Shown: positions 45,461 through 54,821 of the stretch, piece by piece
How the letters are laid out: every line of letters begins with the position of its first letter
How positions within the stretch are numbered: the stretch's first letter is position 1
DNA from: Enterobacter vonholyi
Lineage (GTDB): Bacteria; Pseudomonadota; Gammaproteobacteria; Enterobacterales; Enterobacteriaceae
Assembly (NCBI RefSeq): GCF_008364555.1
Contig: NZ_VTUC01000006.1
Span: 620,001 to 684,000, forward strand
Length of the DNA stretch: 64,000 nt
Direction: 5' to 3'
The notes under the pieces: model-generated
What the model was told of the DNA's origin: nothing
What the model saw: only the letters and a program-made list of their open reading frames with translations
The model's database searches: none
Position numbers and translations under genes: made by a program

Positions 45461-45530
45461 TTTCCCTTTTTGCCTAAACATTAGATTTGCTTACGAAAGA
45501 AAATAATCGTTTCAGCAAAAAGGATTAAAT

Positions 45531-46739
45531 ATGAAGATTAAATTCGCTTTTACGCTCCTCGCGGTACTGATTTCTGGCCATGCAGCGGCCAAAACCTGGG
45601 TGCTGACAAGCGCTGAAAGCAGCGTAGAAAAAGGAAACTGGAAAATTTCCAGTGATGAGCTGAAAGTTAAGGATAAAACGTTCAGCATTGAACAAAAAGT
45701 CTTACACGGCGGTAAACAGGAAGGCAGCAAAGTCATCATAATTAGCAGCAAAGATGGCCTGACCATTACCCTGAGCCCTACCCGTGGCATGAACCTTCTG
45801 CACGTGGAAGGGTTTGGCACCCGACTGGGTTGGAATTCTCCTGTTAAAGAGGTCGTGAACCCGGCTTACATCAATCTTGAAAGCCGCAACGGTCTCGGCT
45901 GGCTGGATGGTTTCAACGAGATGATGGTGCGCTGTGGCTACGAGTGGACAGGTCATCCGGTCACCGCAGATGGGCAAATTTACACCCTTCACGGCAGGGC
46001 CGGAAATACACCGGTATCGCAGGTGGAAGTTGAGGTGGCGGATACCGCTCCGCATGAGATCCGCGTTCGGGGTTTGATCAAAGAGAGCACGTTTAAAAAA
46101 TCGGATCTGCAAACCATGACCGAGCTGCGCTACGTTCCCGGAACCAACCGGTTCAGCCTGCACGATGTTCTGACAAACCATGCCGATTACCCTCATGATT
46201 ATCAAATCATCTATCACAGCAACTTCGGCACGCCGATCCTAGAGGAAGGCGCCCGTTTCCTTGCGCCTGCGGCGAGCGTGAGCCCGTTCAATGACTACGC
46301 CAAAGCGGGGGTTAACGACTGGCAAACCTATGCCGGGCCGACAAAAGGCTTTGATGAGATGGTCTTTAATATTAAACCGCTGGCAGACAATAACCACGAA
46401 ACCCTAGCGGCGGTGGTCAATAAAGCCGGAGATAAAGGCGCGTCAATCCAGTTTGATACCCGCCAGCTGCCCGTGCTGACCTTATGGAAGAACACCGACA
46501 CGCTGAAGCAGGGCTACGTCACGGGCATCGAACCGGGCACTAGTTACGCCTACCCCGTCACGATTGAACGTGAGCAGAAGCGGGTTAAGCAGCTGCAGCC
46601 CGGTGCCAGCGCGCAGTTTGATCTGACCTACACCCTGCTCCACAGCCCGCAGCAGGTGAAAGAGGTTGAAAGCAGAATTGCGTCGATTCAGGGCGAGACA
46701 AAAACAGAAATCGTTAACACGCCGATGGCGAAGGAATAA
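45531..46739 (+). CDS. secreted DUF4432 family, aldose-1-epimerase-like protein
   Basis: 402 residues with a signal peptide (FAFTLLAVLISGHAAA, cleavage near AAA-KT), so it should be periplasmic. The mature part is the DUF4432 galactose-mutarotase-like beta-sandwich (SPTRGMNLLHVEG, LGWLDGFNEMM, TLHGRAGN with the His, YHSNFGTP, GIEPGTSYAYP). Family members bind or epimerise sugars, but the substrate is unknown. Most DUF4432 proteins are cytoplasmic, so the signal peptide is noteworthy. A CRP-like site lies upstream and a bidirectional terminator follows. Confidence 0.85.
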   Translation: MKIKFAFTLLAVLISGHAAAKTWVLTSAESSVEKGNWKISSDELKVKDKTFSIEQKVLHGGKQEGSKVIIISSKDGLTITLSPTRGMNLLHVEGFGTRLGWNSPVKEVVNPAYINLESRNGLGWLDGFNEMMVRCGYEWTGHPVTADGQIYTLHGRAGNTPVSQVEVEVADTAPHEIRVRGLIKESTFKKSDLQTMTELRYVPGTNRFSLHDVLTNHADYPHDYQIIYHSNFGTPILEEGARFLAPAASVSPFNDYAKAGVNDWQTYAGPTKGFDEMVFNIKPLADNNHETLAAVVNKAGDKGASIQFDTRQLPVLTLWKNTDTLKQGYVTGIEPGTSYAYPVTIEREQKRVKQLQPGASAQFDLTYTLLHSPQQVKEVESRIASIQGETKTEIVNTPMAKE

Positions 46740-46750
46740 ACGTAAAGTAA

Positions 46751-46775
46751 AAAGCCTCTTAGCAGAGGCTTTTTT
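46751..46775. terminator. bidirectional terminator between the DUF4432 gene and tyrR
   Basis: AAAGCCTCT-TAGC-AGAGGCTTTTTT; T tracts on both strands between two convergent genes. Confidence 0.85.
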
Positions 46776-46776
46776 G

Positions 46777-48318
46777 TTATTCGTCACCTTTCTTATGATT
46801 CAAACCGTACTCACGCAGCTTGTTCGCGATCGCGGTGTGCGAGACGCCAAGGCGTTTTGCCAGCTTGCGGGTGCTGGGATAGCTGCGGTACAGCTGCGTC
46901 AGCACTGAGCGTTCAAAACGGCTGGTGATATCGTCCAGCGAACCTTCCATCGCCTCTTCCCCTACCGATACCGTTCCGGCGTCGTAATCCGGCAGCAGGA
47001 TATCCTGCGGGCGCAGTTCGTAGCCTTCAAGCTGGGTCAGCGCGCGATAGACGGCGTTTTTAAGCTGACGAATGTTGCCCGGCCAGCCGTAGCGCATCAG
47101 CACCGTGCCGAGATCGGCAGACAGCTTCGGACGCGGCACACCCTGCTCGTCGGCAAAGCGGGCGACGAACAGCTCAGTAAGCGGCATGATGTCCTGCGGG
47201 CAATCGCGCAGCGGCGGAATGTTGAGCGTCAGGACGTTGAGGCGGTAATAGAGATCCTCGCGGAAGATCCCCTTTTGCACCAGTTCAACCAGGTTTTTCT
47301 GGGTGGCGCATATAACGCGCACGTCCACATGCACTTCGTGATCCTCACCGACGCGGCGGAAGGTTCCGTCGTTCAGGAAACGCAGCAGCTTAGCCTGCAT
47401 ACGTGGCGACATTTCGCCGATTTCGTCCAGCAGCACGGAGCCGCCGTTAGCCTGCTCGAAGAACCCTTTCTTACCTTCCGGCGCGTGACCAAACAGCTCG
47501 CTTTCAACGGCATCTTCCGGAATAGAGGCGCAGTTAAGTGCCAGATAAGGCTTAGCCGCACGCGGACTCGCCAGATGCACCGCATGAGCCAGGAGGTCTT
47601 TCCCTGTGCCGGTGTCCCCGGTAATCAGCAGCGGCGCGGTCAGGCTTGCGAGCTTACGCGCCTGATCAACCACATGGCGCATTTTCGGGCTGACGGCAAT
47701 AATCTGGCTGAACGCACCAACGTCCTGACTGGAGAGGTTTTGCAGCTGGCGACCCATGCGTAGCGTCGAGCGCAGCATGATCACCGCCCCGGTGAGCATG
47801 CGAGTGTTCCCTTCCCCTTTCAGATAGACCGGCGTGATCTCCATCAGGAAATTCTGCCCGTTAATCACCACATGCTCGCTAAGCGTGTTCTGCGGATTGC
47901 TGTCCAGCCAGCGCTGGAAGTTAAAGCCGGGGATCAGCTGCGCGGCGTTATGATTGCTGAGCTTCTCCTGGCTCTGCGCGAAAAGCTGGCAGCTCGCGTG
48001 GTTAACGCGCTCAACTTTGCTTTTCAAATCCAGGGAGAGGAACGGTTCAGGCATGGCCTCCAGCAGCGCGCTCAGTGCCAGGTGCTCACGTTCAGAAGGC
48101 ATCCAGGGAATGGTGCGTACATCCGTAACGCCAGCGATACGGCGGATTTCCGCCATCAGGCTGCTGAATGTATTAAATTCAATTTCGGCAAAATTGAGGT
48201 AAATTCGCCCGACAGGATCGATCTCAATGCCACGTAAATCAATGCTACGTAAAACAAGAAGATCGAGTAATTCGCGGGTCAGACCGAGACGGTCTTCACA
48301 GAAGACTTCAAGACGCAT
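46777..48318 (-). CDS. tyrR: transcriptional regulator TyrR
   Basis: 513 residues, as in E. coli. An N-terminal ACT domain (MRLEVFCEDRLGLTRELLDLL), a PAS domain (about 80-190), an AAA+ domain with Walker A GDTGTGKD and Walker B LLDEIGEM, and a C-terminal Fis-type helix-turn-helix (TRKLAKRLGVSHTAIANKL). The GAFTGA loop needed to contact sigma-54 is absent (GHAPEGKKGFFEQ), as known for TyrR, which acts with sigma-70. It controls aromatic amino acid synthesis and transport in response to tyrosine, phenylalanine and ATP. Confidence 0.96.
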   Translation of the reverse strand: MRLEVFCEDRLGLTRELLDLLVLRSIDLRGIEIDPVGRIYLNFAEIEFNTFSSLMAEIRRIAGVTDVRTIPWMPSEREHLALSALLEAMPEPFLSLDLKSKVERVNHASCQLFAQSQEKLSNHNAAQLIPGFNFQRWLDSNPQNTLSEHVVINGQNFLMEITPVYLKGEGNTRMLTGAVIMLRSTLRMGRQLQNLSSQDVGAFSQIIAVSPKMRHVVDQARKLASLTAPLLITGDTGTGKDLLAHAVHLASPRAAKPYLALNCASIPEDAVESELFGHAPEGKKGFFEQANGGSVLLDEIGEMSPRMQAKLLRFLNDGTFRRVGEDHEVHVDVRVICATQKNLVELVQKGIFREDLYYRLNVLTLNIPPLRDCPQDIMPLTELFVARFADEQGVPRPKLSADLGTVLMRYGWPGNIRQLKNAVYRALTQLEGYELRPQDILLPDYDAGTVSVGEEAMEGSLDDITSRFERSVLTQLYRSYPSTRKLAKRLGVSHTAIANKLREYGLNHKKGDE

Positions 48319-48430
48319 GGGAAATTCACCGTTTTAAGCCAGTAACAGTAAAATGATATGTCAGAACACGGTGATCGGGAAGATGGCTGTCAACAAATAT
48401 TGACAGCCAGCACGATTAGTGAACAAAACC

Positions 48431-49483
48431 TCATGGAGCCGGTTTTTTATTGAGCGTCTCTTTGAGCTGGCCGATCAGCTCGCGCCTGAAATCCCCCAGT
48501 CGCGGCTTATCGCCGTCAATCCAGGGCAGCGGACGGCAGACTTCCATCGCTTTAATCCCCAAACGCGCCGTCAATAATCCTGCGCCAATCCCCTGGGCGG
48601 CACGAGCAGAAAGACGCGCCGCCAGATCCTGCGACATCCAGTCCATTCCCACTTCGCGCACCAGCTCACTCGCCCCGGCAAACGCGATATTGAGCAGGAC
48701 CAGCTTAAACAGCCTGAGCCGACTGTAGTAACCCAGCTCTATGCCGTAAAGGTTCGCGATACGGTTGATCAGGCGCAGATTACGCCAGGCGATAAAGGCC
48801 ATATCGACCAGCGCCAGCGGGCTGACGGCAATCATCAGGGTGGATTCCGCCGCAGAACGGCTAATCTCGCGCCGCGCCTGGGCATCCAGCACCGGCTGAA
48901 CCATGTGGGAATATAGCGTCACCACTTCCCGATCGTTCTGGGTTTCATGGATGGCGGCGTACCAGCGCTGAAGCGCCGGGTGCGACTGATCGATTCCGGC
49001 CTGGCTGGCCAGCTTTTCACAGAAGGCACGACCTTTGCCGGTGCCGTGACTGTGGAGCAGATCCCGCGCTTCATCACGCTCGTGCGCGCGCTGGCGCAAA
49101 CGCCAGAGCCGACGCCACTCGGTGGTAACCGACCCGATGCCCGCCCCCACAATCAGCGCGCCTGCGGCACATCCGCCCAGCGCGACCCAGTCCTGAGTTT
49201 GCCAGGCATTCATCGTCCACTGCACGCCCTGCCCAACCACGCTTACGCCAAACAGCGCCAGACCGGCGGTGACCATCCTGCGCCACAGGCTTCGTTTTGG
49301 ACGCAGAGCGGCTTCCACAACCGCCTCTGCCGGACCTTCCTCAACGGCGGGCTCCTCTGTCAGGGCCGGGGAAAAGTTATCGGCCTGCGTGCCGCTGAAC
49401 GTCTGCGCGGTTTTGAACGCCTCCTGAGGGTCGTGCTCAAGCGTTCCGGTAAAGTCTATGCGCGGTTTTAACGGTTCCGTCAT
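48431..49483 (-). CDS. ycjF: DUF697 inner-membrane protein YcjF
   Basis: 350 residues. A Pro/Glu-rich N-terminal part, two membrane helices (about 70-90 and 100-120) and a C-terminal DUF697 domain with further hydrophobic helices. The start overlaps the ycjX stop (ATGA), so the two are translated together, as in E. coli where both belong to the phage-shock and heat-shock associated set. Function unknown; the pair may act on the envelope. Confidence 0.93.
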   Translation of the reverse strand: MTEPLKPRIDFTGTLEHDPQEAFKTAQTFSGTQADNFSPALTEEPAVEEGPAEAVVEAALRPKRSLWRRMVTAGLALFGVSVVGQGVQWTMNAWQTQDWVALGGCAAGALIVGAGIGSVTTEWRRLWRLRQRAHERDEARDLLHSHGTGKGRAFCEKLASQAGIDQSHPALQRWYAAIHETQNDREVVTLYSHMVQPVLDAQARREISRSAAESTLMIAVSPLALVDMAFIAWRNLRLINRIANLYGIELGYYSRLRLFKLVLLNIAFAGASELVREVGMDWMSQDLAARLSARAAQGIGAGLLTARLGIKAMEVCRPLPWIDGDKPRLGDFRRELIGQLKETLNKKPAP

Positions 49484-50877
49484 CGCAATTTATCTCCAAT
49501 CAAAAACTCCAGCGCCGCATCCAGACGGATGTGTGGTAAAGGCCTGTCGACACTCATTGCCTGCGGGCGGAAGGCTTCAAACTGGAAGCCCTGGTTCTGC
49601 CAGAAGGCCTGACCCGGCAGCCGCGCAGGCACTTCGCCCGGATAGACGGTAAGCGGTTCACCGTCGCTGAGCCGGTTCCCGCGTAATGCCGGTATTTTCT
49701 CGCCGTTAAGATCAATCAGCCCGCTTTGTGTCGCCTGCACGGACGCGAGCCCAAGGCAATCCATGCCGATCCCTTCGAAGGCGGCGTTTTGCCAGGCGTC
49801 CTGCACCAGCTGCTGCAGCAGCGATACCATATTGGCATGCTGGTCGACCGTGACGTGATCGGCCTTCGTGGCCGCAAAGAGCAGTTTGTCGATCACCGGT
49901 GAGAAAAGACGACGGAACAGCGTCCGCTGCCCGTAGTGAAAACTTTGCATCAGCTGCGTCAGCGCCAGGCGCATATCGTTGAAGGCCTGCGGCCCGCTGT
50001 TGAGAGGCTGCAGGCAATCCACCAGCACAATCTGACGATCAAATCGCAAGAAGTGGTTTTTATAGAATCCCTTGACCACTTTTTCACAGTAGTAATTGTA
50101 ACGCTCGCGCAGCATCCCGGCGTTAGTGTGCCTGTCGGCCTGCACCAGCTTCGACTCACCCACCCCATCCACATCCGGCCAGGGGAAGAACTGAAGCGCA
50201 GGTGCGCCCGCTAAATCACCCGGCAGAACAAAGCGACCCGGCTGAATGAAGTGCAATCCTTCCTGTTTACACTGGTGCAAATACGCCGTCCATGCGTCGG
50301 CAATGGCCGCAAGACGGTTTTCATCTGCTGGCGCAAGCGGGTCCAGTCCTTCGCAAAGCTGTCGCCATTTGGCCGACCACCCTGCGCGTTGCCCCTGCAA
50401 CAAGCCCGTCATCTGGCGGGACCAGCTGAGGTAATCCTGCGCCAGCATCGGCAGGTCGAGCAGCCATTCGCCGGGATAATCGACGATTTCAAGGTACAAC
50501 GTGGAGGTATCCTTGAAGTGGCGCATCAGGGATTCATTCGAGCGAAAACGCAGCGCAAGACGAATTTCACTGACCCCTCGCGTCGGGGTCGGCCACGCGG
50601 GCGGATCGCCATACAGCTGCGCCAGCCCTTCGTCATAGGTAAAACGAGGAATACCAAAATCGCGCTGAGGGACGCGCTTCACGCCCAGCAGACGTTCTTC
50701 CCGCACCGCGCTGAGCAACGGCAGACGCGCCCCGGCATGCAGGTTCATGAGCTGGTTTACCATCGCAGTGATAAACGCCGTCTTACCGCTGCGGCTCAAT
50801 CCTGTTACCGCCAGTCGAAGATGACGGTCAACGCCACGGTTAACCAGTGAATTAATTTCGTTTTTAAGTCGCTTCAT
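49480..50877 (-). CDS. ycjX: YcjX family GTP-binding protein
   Basis: 465 residues with a Walker A motif GLSRSGKT at 26-33, a DxxG-like segment ([12 protein letters not shown]) and a late TKAD motif for guanine binding (FAATKADHV). Structures of the family show a GTPase with a helical insertion. E. coli ycjX is heat-shock induced and linked to the Psp response. It is the first gene of the ycjXF pair; the promoter should lie in the 155 bases shared with divergent ycjW. Confidence 0.94.
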   Translation of the reverse strand: MKRLKNEINSLVNRGVDRHLRLAVTGLSRSGKTAFITAMVNQLMNLHAGARLPLLSAVREERLLGVKRVPQRDFGIPRFTYDEGLAQLYGDPPAWPTPTRGVSEIRLALRFRSNESLMRHFKDTSTLYLEIVDYPGEWLLDLPMLAQDYLSWSRQMTGLLQGQRAGWSAKWRQLCEGLDPLAPADENRLAAIADAWTAYLHQCKQEGLHFIQPGRFVLPGDLAGAPALQFFPWPDVDGVGESKLVQADRHTNAGMLRERYNYYCEKVVKGFYKNHFLRFDRQIVLVDCLQPLNSGPQAFNDMRLALTQLMQSFHYGQRTLFRRLFSPVIDKLLFAATKADHVTVDQHANMVSLLQQLVQDAWQNAAFEGIGMDCLGLASVQATQSGLIDLNGEKIPALRGNRLSDGEPLTVYPGEVPARLPGQAFWQNQGFQFEAFRPQAMSVDRPLPHIRLDAALEFLIGDKLR

Positions 50878-51032
50878 CGCCGTCCTTCGTTGCCCGGAAG
50901 CCTTGAATGCATGGCTTCAGAATACAATAAATGGGGGCAGATCGTTGATTATCAATTCTTATTTATTGCTATTGCCGTTTTCTCTCCAGTAAGATGAACG
51001 GCATTGCTGTCAGTCCGGAGTGAGTAAGGTGT

Positions 51033-52043
51033 ATGTCACCCACCATCTATGATATCGCACGGGTTGCGGGCGTATCGAAATCAACCGTTTCCCGCGTTCT
51101 GAATAAACAAACGAATATTTCTCCCGAAGCGCGTGAAAAAGTGCTGAAGGCGATTGACGAATTAAATTATCAGCCCAACAAACTGGCCCGTGCCCTGACC
51201 TCTTCAGGCTTTGATGCCATCATGGTTATTTCGACCCGTTCAACCAAAACCACTGCCGGTAATCCCTTTTTCTCCGATATCCTTCATGCCATTACGGCAA
51301 AAGCGGAAGAAGAAGGATTTGACGTTATTTTACAAACGTCAAAAAGCAGCGAGGACGATCTGCTGAAATGCGTGAGTAAAATTAAACAAAAGATGATCAA
51401 AGGGATCATTATGCTGAGCTCACCGGCAAATGAATCCTTTTTCACCACGCTGGATGAGTATGGCGTACCGGTAGTGGTTATCGGCAAAGTGGAAGGTGCG
51501 TATCAAAATATCTATTCCGTCGACACAGATAATTTCCATGACAGCGCCACGCTGACCGAAACCTTTATTAAAAATGGACGCCGTAAAATTGCCTGTCTGC
51601 ATGCCCCGCTTGATTATCATGTTTCGATCGATCGTCTTGCGGGCTACAAAGCCAGTCTGGAAAAGCACCACATTGCCATTAACCCGGACTGGATCAGGGA
51701 TGGCGGTTATACCCATGAGAGCGCGCTTACTGCGGCTCTGGAGCTGTTGTCTTCATCCACGCCGCCCGATGCGGTATTTGCTACCGACAGCATGAAGTTG
51801 CTCAGCCTCTATCGTGCGGCGGATGAGTTGAATCTGATGATTCCAGAGCAGGTGGTGATAGCCGGATACAGTGACCCGATGCTGTCTCTCATTTTAACAC
51901 CCGCACCTGGCGGGTTTGATATCCCCACCCGAAAGCTGGGGGAAGAGAGCTGCGATCTACTTTTCAGGCGTATTGCAGGTCATCCCGCCCCGCAAAAAGC
52001 GCTGGTTGATACCCATTTTATACTGGCGGCCTCGCTGCGCTAA
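51033..52043 (+). CDS. ycjW: LacI-family repressor YcjW
   Basis: 336 residues: an N-terminal LacI helix-turn-helix ([21 protein letters not shown]) with its hinge helix ([12 protein letters not shown]), then a sugar-binding domain. In E. coli YcjW represses the ycj glucoside genes and also affects H2S production. It lies next to ompG and the ycj operon and is the likely local regulator. TAAGG precedes the ATG. Confidence 0.93.
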   Translation: MSPTIYDIARVAGVSKSTVSRVLNKQTNISPEAREKVLKAIDELNYQPNKLARALTSSGFDAIMVISTRSTKTTAGNPFFSDILHAITAKAEEEGFDVILQTSKSSEDDLLKCVSKIKQKMIKGIIMLSSPANESFFTTLDEYGVPVVVIGKVEGAYQNIYSVDTDNFHDSATLTETFIKNGRRKIACLHAPLDYHVSIDRLAGYKASLEKHHIAINPDWIRDGGYTHESALTAALELLSSSTPPDAVFATDSMKLLSLYRAADELNLMIPEQVVIAGYSDPMLSLILTPAPGGFDIPTRKLGEESCDLLFRRIAGHPAPQKALVDTHFILAASLR

Positions 52044-52077
52044 AACCAGGGGCAGTTAGCCCCTGGAATACACACGA

Positions 52078-52992
52078 TCAGAAAGCGTAATTTACCCCAA
52101 CGCCCGCATAGTGGAAGCGGTCGTTTTTACCCTCGTCATGGTTTTCCCATTCATAGGCGTATTCAAGCGTCATGGATAAACCGTTATTGAAGTCATAGGC
52201 GTACTGCATACCCACGCGGTTGAAATTATGTCCTTCACGCTCGGGATCGTCCCGCCAGTCCCAGTTCGACCAGCGATCGAGCCCCAGTCGTGTGTAAGGC
52301 GTTAAGGTGGTCTGGCCTAACGAAATTGGCAGATAGGCACGAATTTCCTGGGTGGAGAATTCTCCGTTATTACGGGAACCGTCCATGTTGAACCCGCGTT
52401 CTAAATAGTAATTCACTTTAGCGGCAAAGGTGTCGTTAATGGTCCAGGTAAAGCCCGTTTCGGTTTCGACGCGGCTGTCTGAATAGCCGGTTTTTTCCAG
52501 ATCGTTAGCAAACTGATACATGGCAAACCAGCCGCCAAAACGCCAGTCGTCGGTTAATTTTATATCCCAGTCAGGCTGAATTTTGTAGCGCTGCATATTA
52601 GCGCTGCCGTCTCTGGCGCCGTGTTCATCCTTAAAGTGATAGCCGTAATTACGGAAGCCTCCGGTCAGACCGAACGTAAAATCATCTGTTCCGATAAAGC
52701 GATAGCGTAATTCAAATTCAGGACGATCGAAATAGGTGCCACGGGTCATGCTGCTATAATCAACCGGCCCTTCCTGATACATCGCCAGCGAAATAGTCCA
52801 GGCATCCCAGGTCGCATTAAACCACACGGAAGGTTCATATAACCCGTCTTTATCCTCCCCCTGGCCTTCGACGTTTTCTATTTCATACATCGCGCCAATA
52901 TTAAATTCCCACTTTTTAGCGCTTTCTGTTGCATGTGCGCAGCTAACCCCTGCGCACAGCACGAGCGCAGCACTTTTTAGTAGAGTACTCAT
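52078..52992 (-). CDS. ompG: monomeric outer-membrane porin OmpG
   Basis: 304 residues with a signal peptide (about 22 residues, ending near AHA), alternating beta strands and a C-terminal Phe (VGVNYAF). It matches E. coli OmpG (301 residues) along its length, with conserved segments FNIGAMYEIENVEG, FGLTGGFRNYGYH and NYYLERGFNMD. OmpG is a monomeric 14-strand pore that passes mono- to trisaccharides. The ATG at 52992 is preferred over a TTG at 52995. It follows the ycj operon past a terminator, so it may have its own promoter or depend on read-through. Confidence 0.95.
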   Translation of the reverse strand: MSTLLKSAALVLCAGVSCAHATESAKKWEFNIGAMYEIENVEGQGEDKDGLYEPSVWFNATWDAWTISLAMYQEGPVDYSSMTRGTYFDRPEFELRYRFIGTDDFTFGLTGGFRNYGYHFKDEHGARDGSANMQRYKIQPDWDIKLTDDWRFGGWFAMYQFANDLEKTGYSDSRVETETGFTWTINDTFAAKVNYYLERGFNMDGSRNNGEFSTQEIRAYLPISLGQTTLTPYTRLGLDRWSNWDWRDDPEREGHNFNRVGMQYAYDFNNGLSMTLEYAYEWENHDEGKNDRFHYAGVGVNYAF

Positions 52993-53020
52993 CAAATATT
53001 CCCTTTATAAGTAACAAACA

Positions 53021-53047
53021 AAAAAAACCGGAAATAGGTATTTCCGG
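53021..53047 (-). terminator. intrinsic terminator between ycjV and ompG
   Basis: CCGGAAAT-ACCT-ATTTCCGG followed by seven Ts on the minus strand, 13 bases past the ycjV stop. It should end much of the ycj transcript before ompG. Confidence 0.85.
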
Positions 53048-53059
53048 CGAACACCTTTC

Positions 53060-54142
53060 TTATCTAATAGCCGCTTCGGTTTCAGCGTCGAAGAAATGGC
53101 ACTTATTCATATCGAACTGGATGCCGATATTATCCCCAGCGGCATAATCATTCGCAGCGCCAGCACGAACAACCAGCTCATGACCGCCAACGGTGGCGTA
53201 GAGCATGAACTCCGCGCCGGTCAGTTCGGCTACGCTGACTTTCGCCTCGATATTTTTACCGCTGCTCTGCAGAGTGAGAATATCTTCCGGGCGGATCCCA
53301 AAGACCACGGCTTTGCGCTGATACCCTGCGGCATTCAGTGAAGCGAGCTTGTTTTCCGGGATCGCCAGACGCAGCGTTTCCGTGACGAAATAGCGGCCAT
53401 CGATAGCACCGCGAATGAAGTTCATAGCTGGCGATCCAATAAACCCTGCGACAAACATGTTTGCCGGTTCGTTATACACCTGCTTAGGTGCACCGACCTG
53501 CTGAATAATTCCGTCTTTTAAGATCACGATGCGGGACGCCATCGTCATGGCTTCCGTCTGATCGTGGGTCACGTAAATCATGGTGGTGTTAAGCTTCTGA
53601 TGCAGCTTGCTGATTTCAGCCCGCATCTGCACGCGAAGCTTGGCATCGAGATTTGAGAGCGGTTCATCCATGAGGAACACGCCCGCCTCACGTACGATCG
53701 CCCTGCCTAACGCCACGCGCTGGCGCTGGCCGCCGGACAGCGCGCCGGGTTTACGCTTTAGGTATTCACGTAATCCGAGGATCTGTGCCGCCCAGTTAAC
53801 GCGCTCTTCGATAACCGCAGGCGCAATTTTTTGCATCTTCAGGCCGAACGCCATGTTGTCGTAGACCGTCATATGCGGATAAAGCGCATAGTTCTGGAAT
53901 ACCATGGCGATATCGCGTGACTTGGCGGGCACATCGTTCATACAAACGCCGTCAATCACCAGTTCGCCAGCGGTGATCTCCTCCAGACCGGCGATCATGC
54001 GCAGTGTCGTCGATTTACCGCAGCCTGAAGGCCCGACGAAGACGATGAACTCCTTGTCTTCGATTTCGAGATTGAAATCCTTAACCACGTGGACCTGGTT
54101 ATCATAGATTTTCTGAATGTTTTTCAGAGACAGTTGAGCCAT
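53060..54142 (-). CDS. ycjV: ABC transporter ATP-binding protein YcjV
   Basis: 360 residues, MalK/UgpC type. Walker A GPSGCGKST, Q-loop FQNYALYPHM, signature LSGGQRQR, Walker B LMDEPLSNLD, H-loop THDQTEA and a C-terminal regulatory domain ending in DMNKCHFFD. It is the ATPase partner of YcjO and YcjP. In E. coli K-12 ycjV is described as disrupted; here the reading frame is complete, so the transporter should be functional. Confidence 0.94.
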   Translation of the reverse strand: MAQLSLKNIQKIYDNQVHVVKDFNLEIEDKEFIVFVGPSGCGKSTTLRMIAGLEEITAGELVIDGVCMNDVPAKSRDIAMVFQNYALYPHMTVYDNMAFGLKMQKIAPAVIEERVNWAAQILGLREYLKRKPGALSGGQRQRVALGRAIVREAGVFLMDEPLSNLDAKLRVQMRAEISKLHQKLNTTMIYVTHDQTEAMTMASRIVILKDGIIQQVGAPKQVYNEPANMFVAGFIGSPAMNFIRGAIDGRYFVTETLRLAIPENKLASLNAAGYQRKAVVFGIRPEDILTLQSSGKNIEAKVSVAELTGAEFMLYATVGGHELVVRAGAANDYAAGDNIGIQFDMNKCHFFDAETEAAIR

Positions 54143-54155
54143 TGTTAATTCCTTA

Positions 54156-54821
54156 TCAATACGTCCGGGATGCCCAAAACTCGGTAAGGCATTTCCAGGT
54201 CAGTTCCCGCGTTGAATGAAGCTGTAGTCCCGCATGGTTCAGGCCAGAACCCACCCCAACCGACAGCATGCCCGCCGCGTTGATCGCCGCTACGCCTGCA
54301 GGTGCATCTTCGATGCCCATGGCCTCTTCAGGACGCACCTTCAGGCCAGCACAGGCTGCAAGGAAGATCTCCGGATCTGGCTTTGAGCGGCGAATACGGG
54401 AAGCATCGGCGCAATAATCGAAGGCCTGATAAATGCCCAGCGCGTGCAGGATCCCTGGGGCATTCAGGGAAACGGAGGCGAGTCCAGTTTTGACGTTCGC
54501 TTTACGTATATCCGTCAGAACGTCACGAATACCCGGAAGCAGTGAATCTTCCGTCAGCGACGCCAGAGACTGGACATAAAGCGCGTTTTTTTTCGCCGCC
54601 AGCGCGAGGCACTGCTCTTCACTAAACATCCCCTCTTTCCCGCCATGCTTCAGGATGCGCTGAAGGGAATCCATGCGGCTAATTCCCTTCAGCTGTTCAT
54701 TAAACACTTCGTCGAAGGTGATGCCGATTTCGTCAGCCACTGCACGCCAGGCCAGAAAATGGAGGTGTGCGGTATCGGTGATAACACCGTCGAGATCGAA
54801 TACAACAGCCTTAAGCGTCAT
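54156..54821 (-). CDS. pgmB: beta-phosphoglucomutase
   Basis: 221 residues of the HAD family with the nucleophile motif DLDGVITDT at residues 9-17, a helical cap, a Lys in SKPDPEIF and the acidic end motif GIEDAPAG. PgmB (YcjU) turns beta-glucose 1-phosphate, the product of YcjT, into glucose 6-phosphate. The ATG at 54821 has AGGGG upstream and overlaps the ycjT end by 11 bases; a start at 54860 is unlikely. Confidence 0.94.
   Translation of the reverse strand: MTLKAVVFDLDGVITDTAHLHFLAWRAVADEIGITFDEVFNEQLKGISRMDSLQRILKHGGKEGMFSEEQCLALAAKKNALYVQSLASLTEDSLLPGIRDVLTDIRKANVKTGLASVSLNAPGILHALGIYQAFDYCADASRIRRSKPDPEIFLAACAGLKVRPEEAMGIEDAPAGVAAINAAGMLSVGVGSGLNHAGLQLHSTRELTWKCLTEFWASRTY

Noticed and set aside
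50897-50918. GAAGCC/GGCTTC inverted repeat between ycjX and ycjW as the YcjW operator
   Set aside because: Only six bases per arm with a long centre and no resemblance to LacI-type central CG palindromes.
52047-52068. Hairpin between ycjW and ompG as an intrinsic terminator
   Set aside because: CCAGGGGC/GCCCCTGG forms a good stem but has no T tract on either strand.
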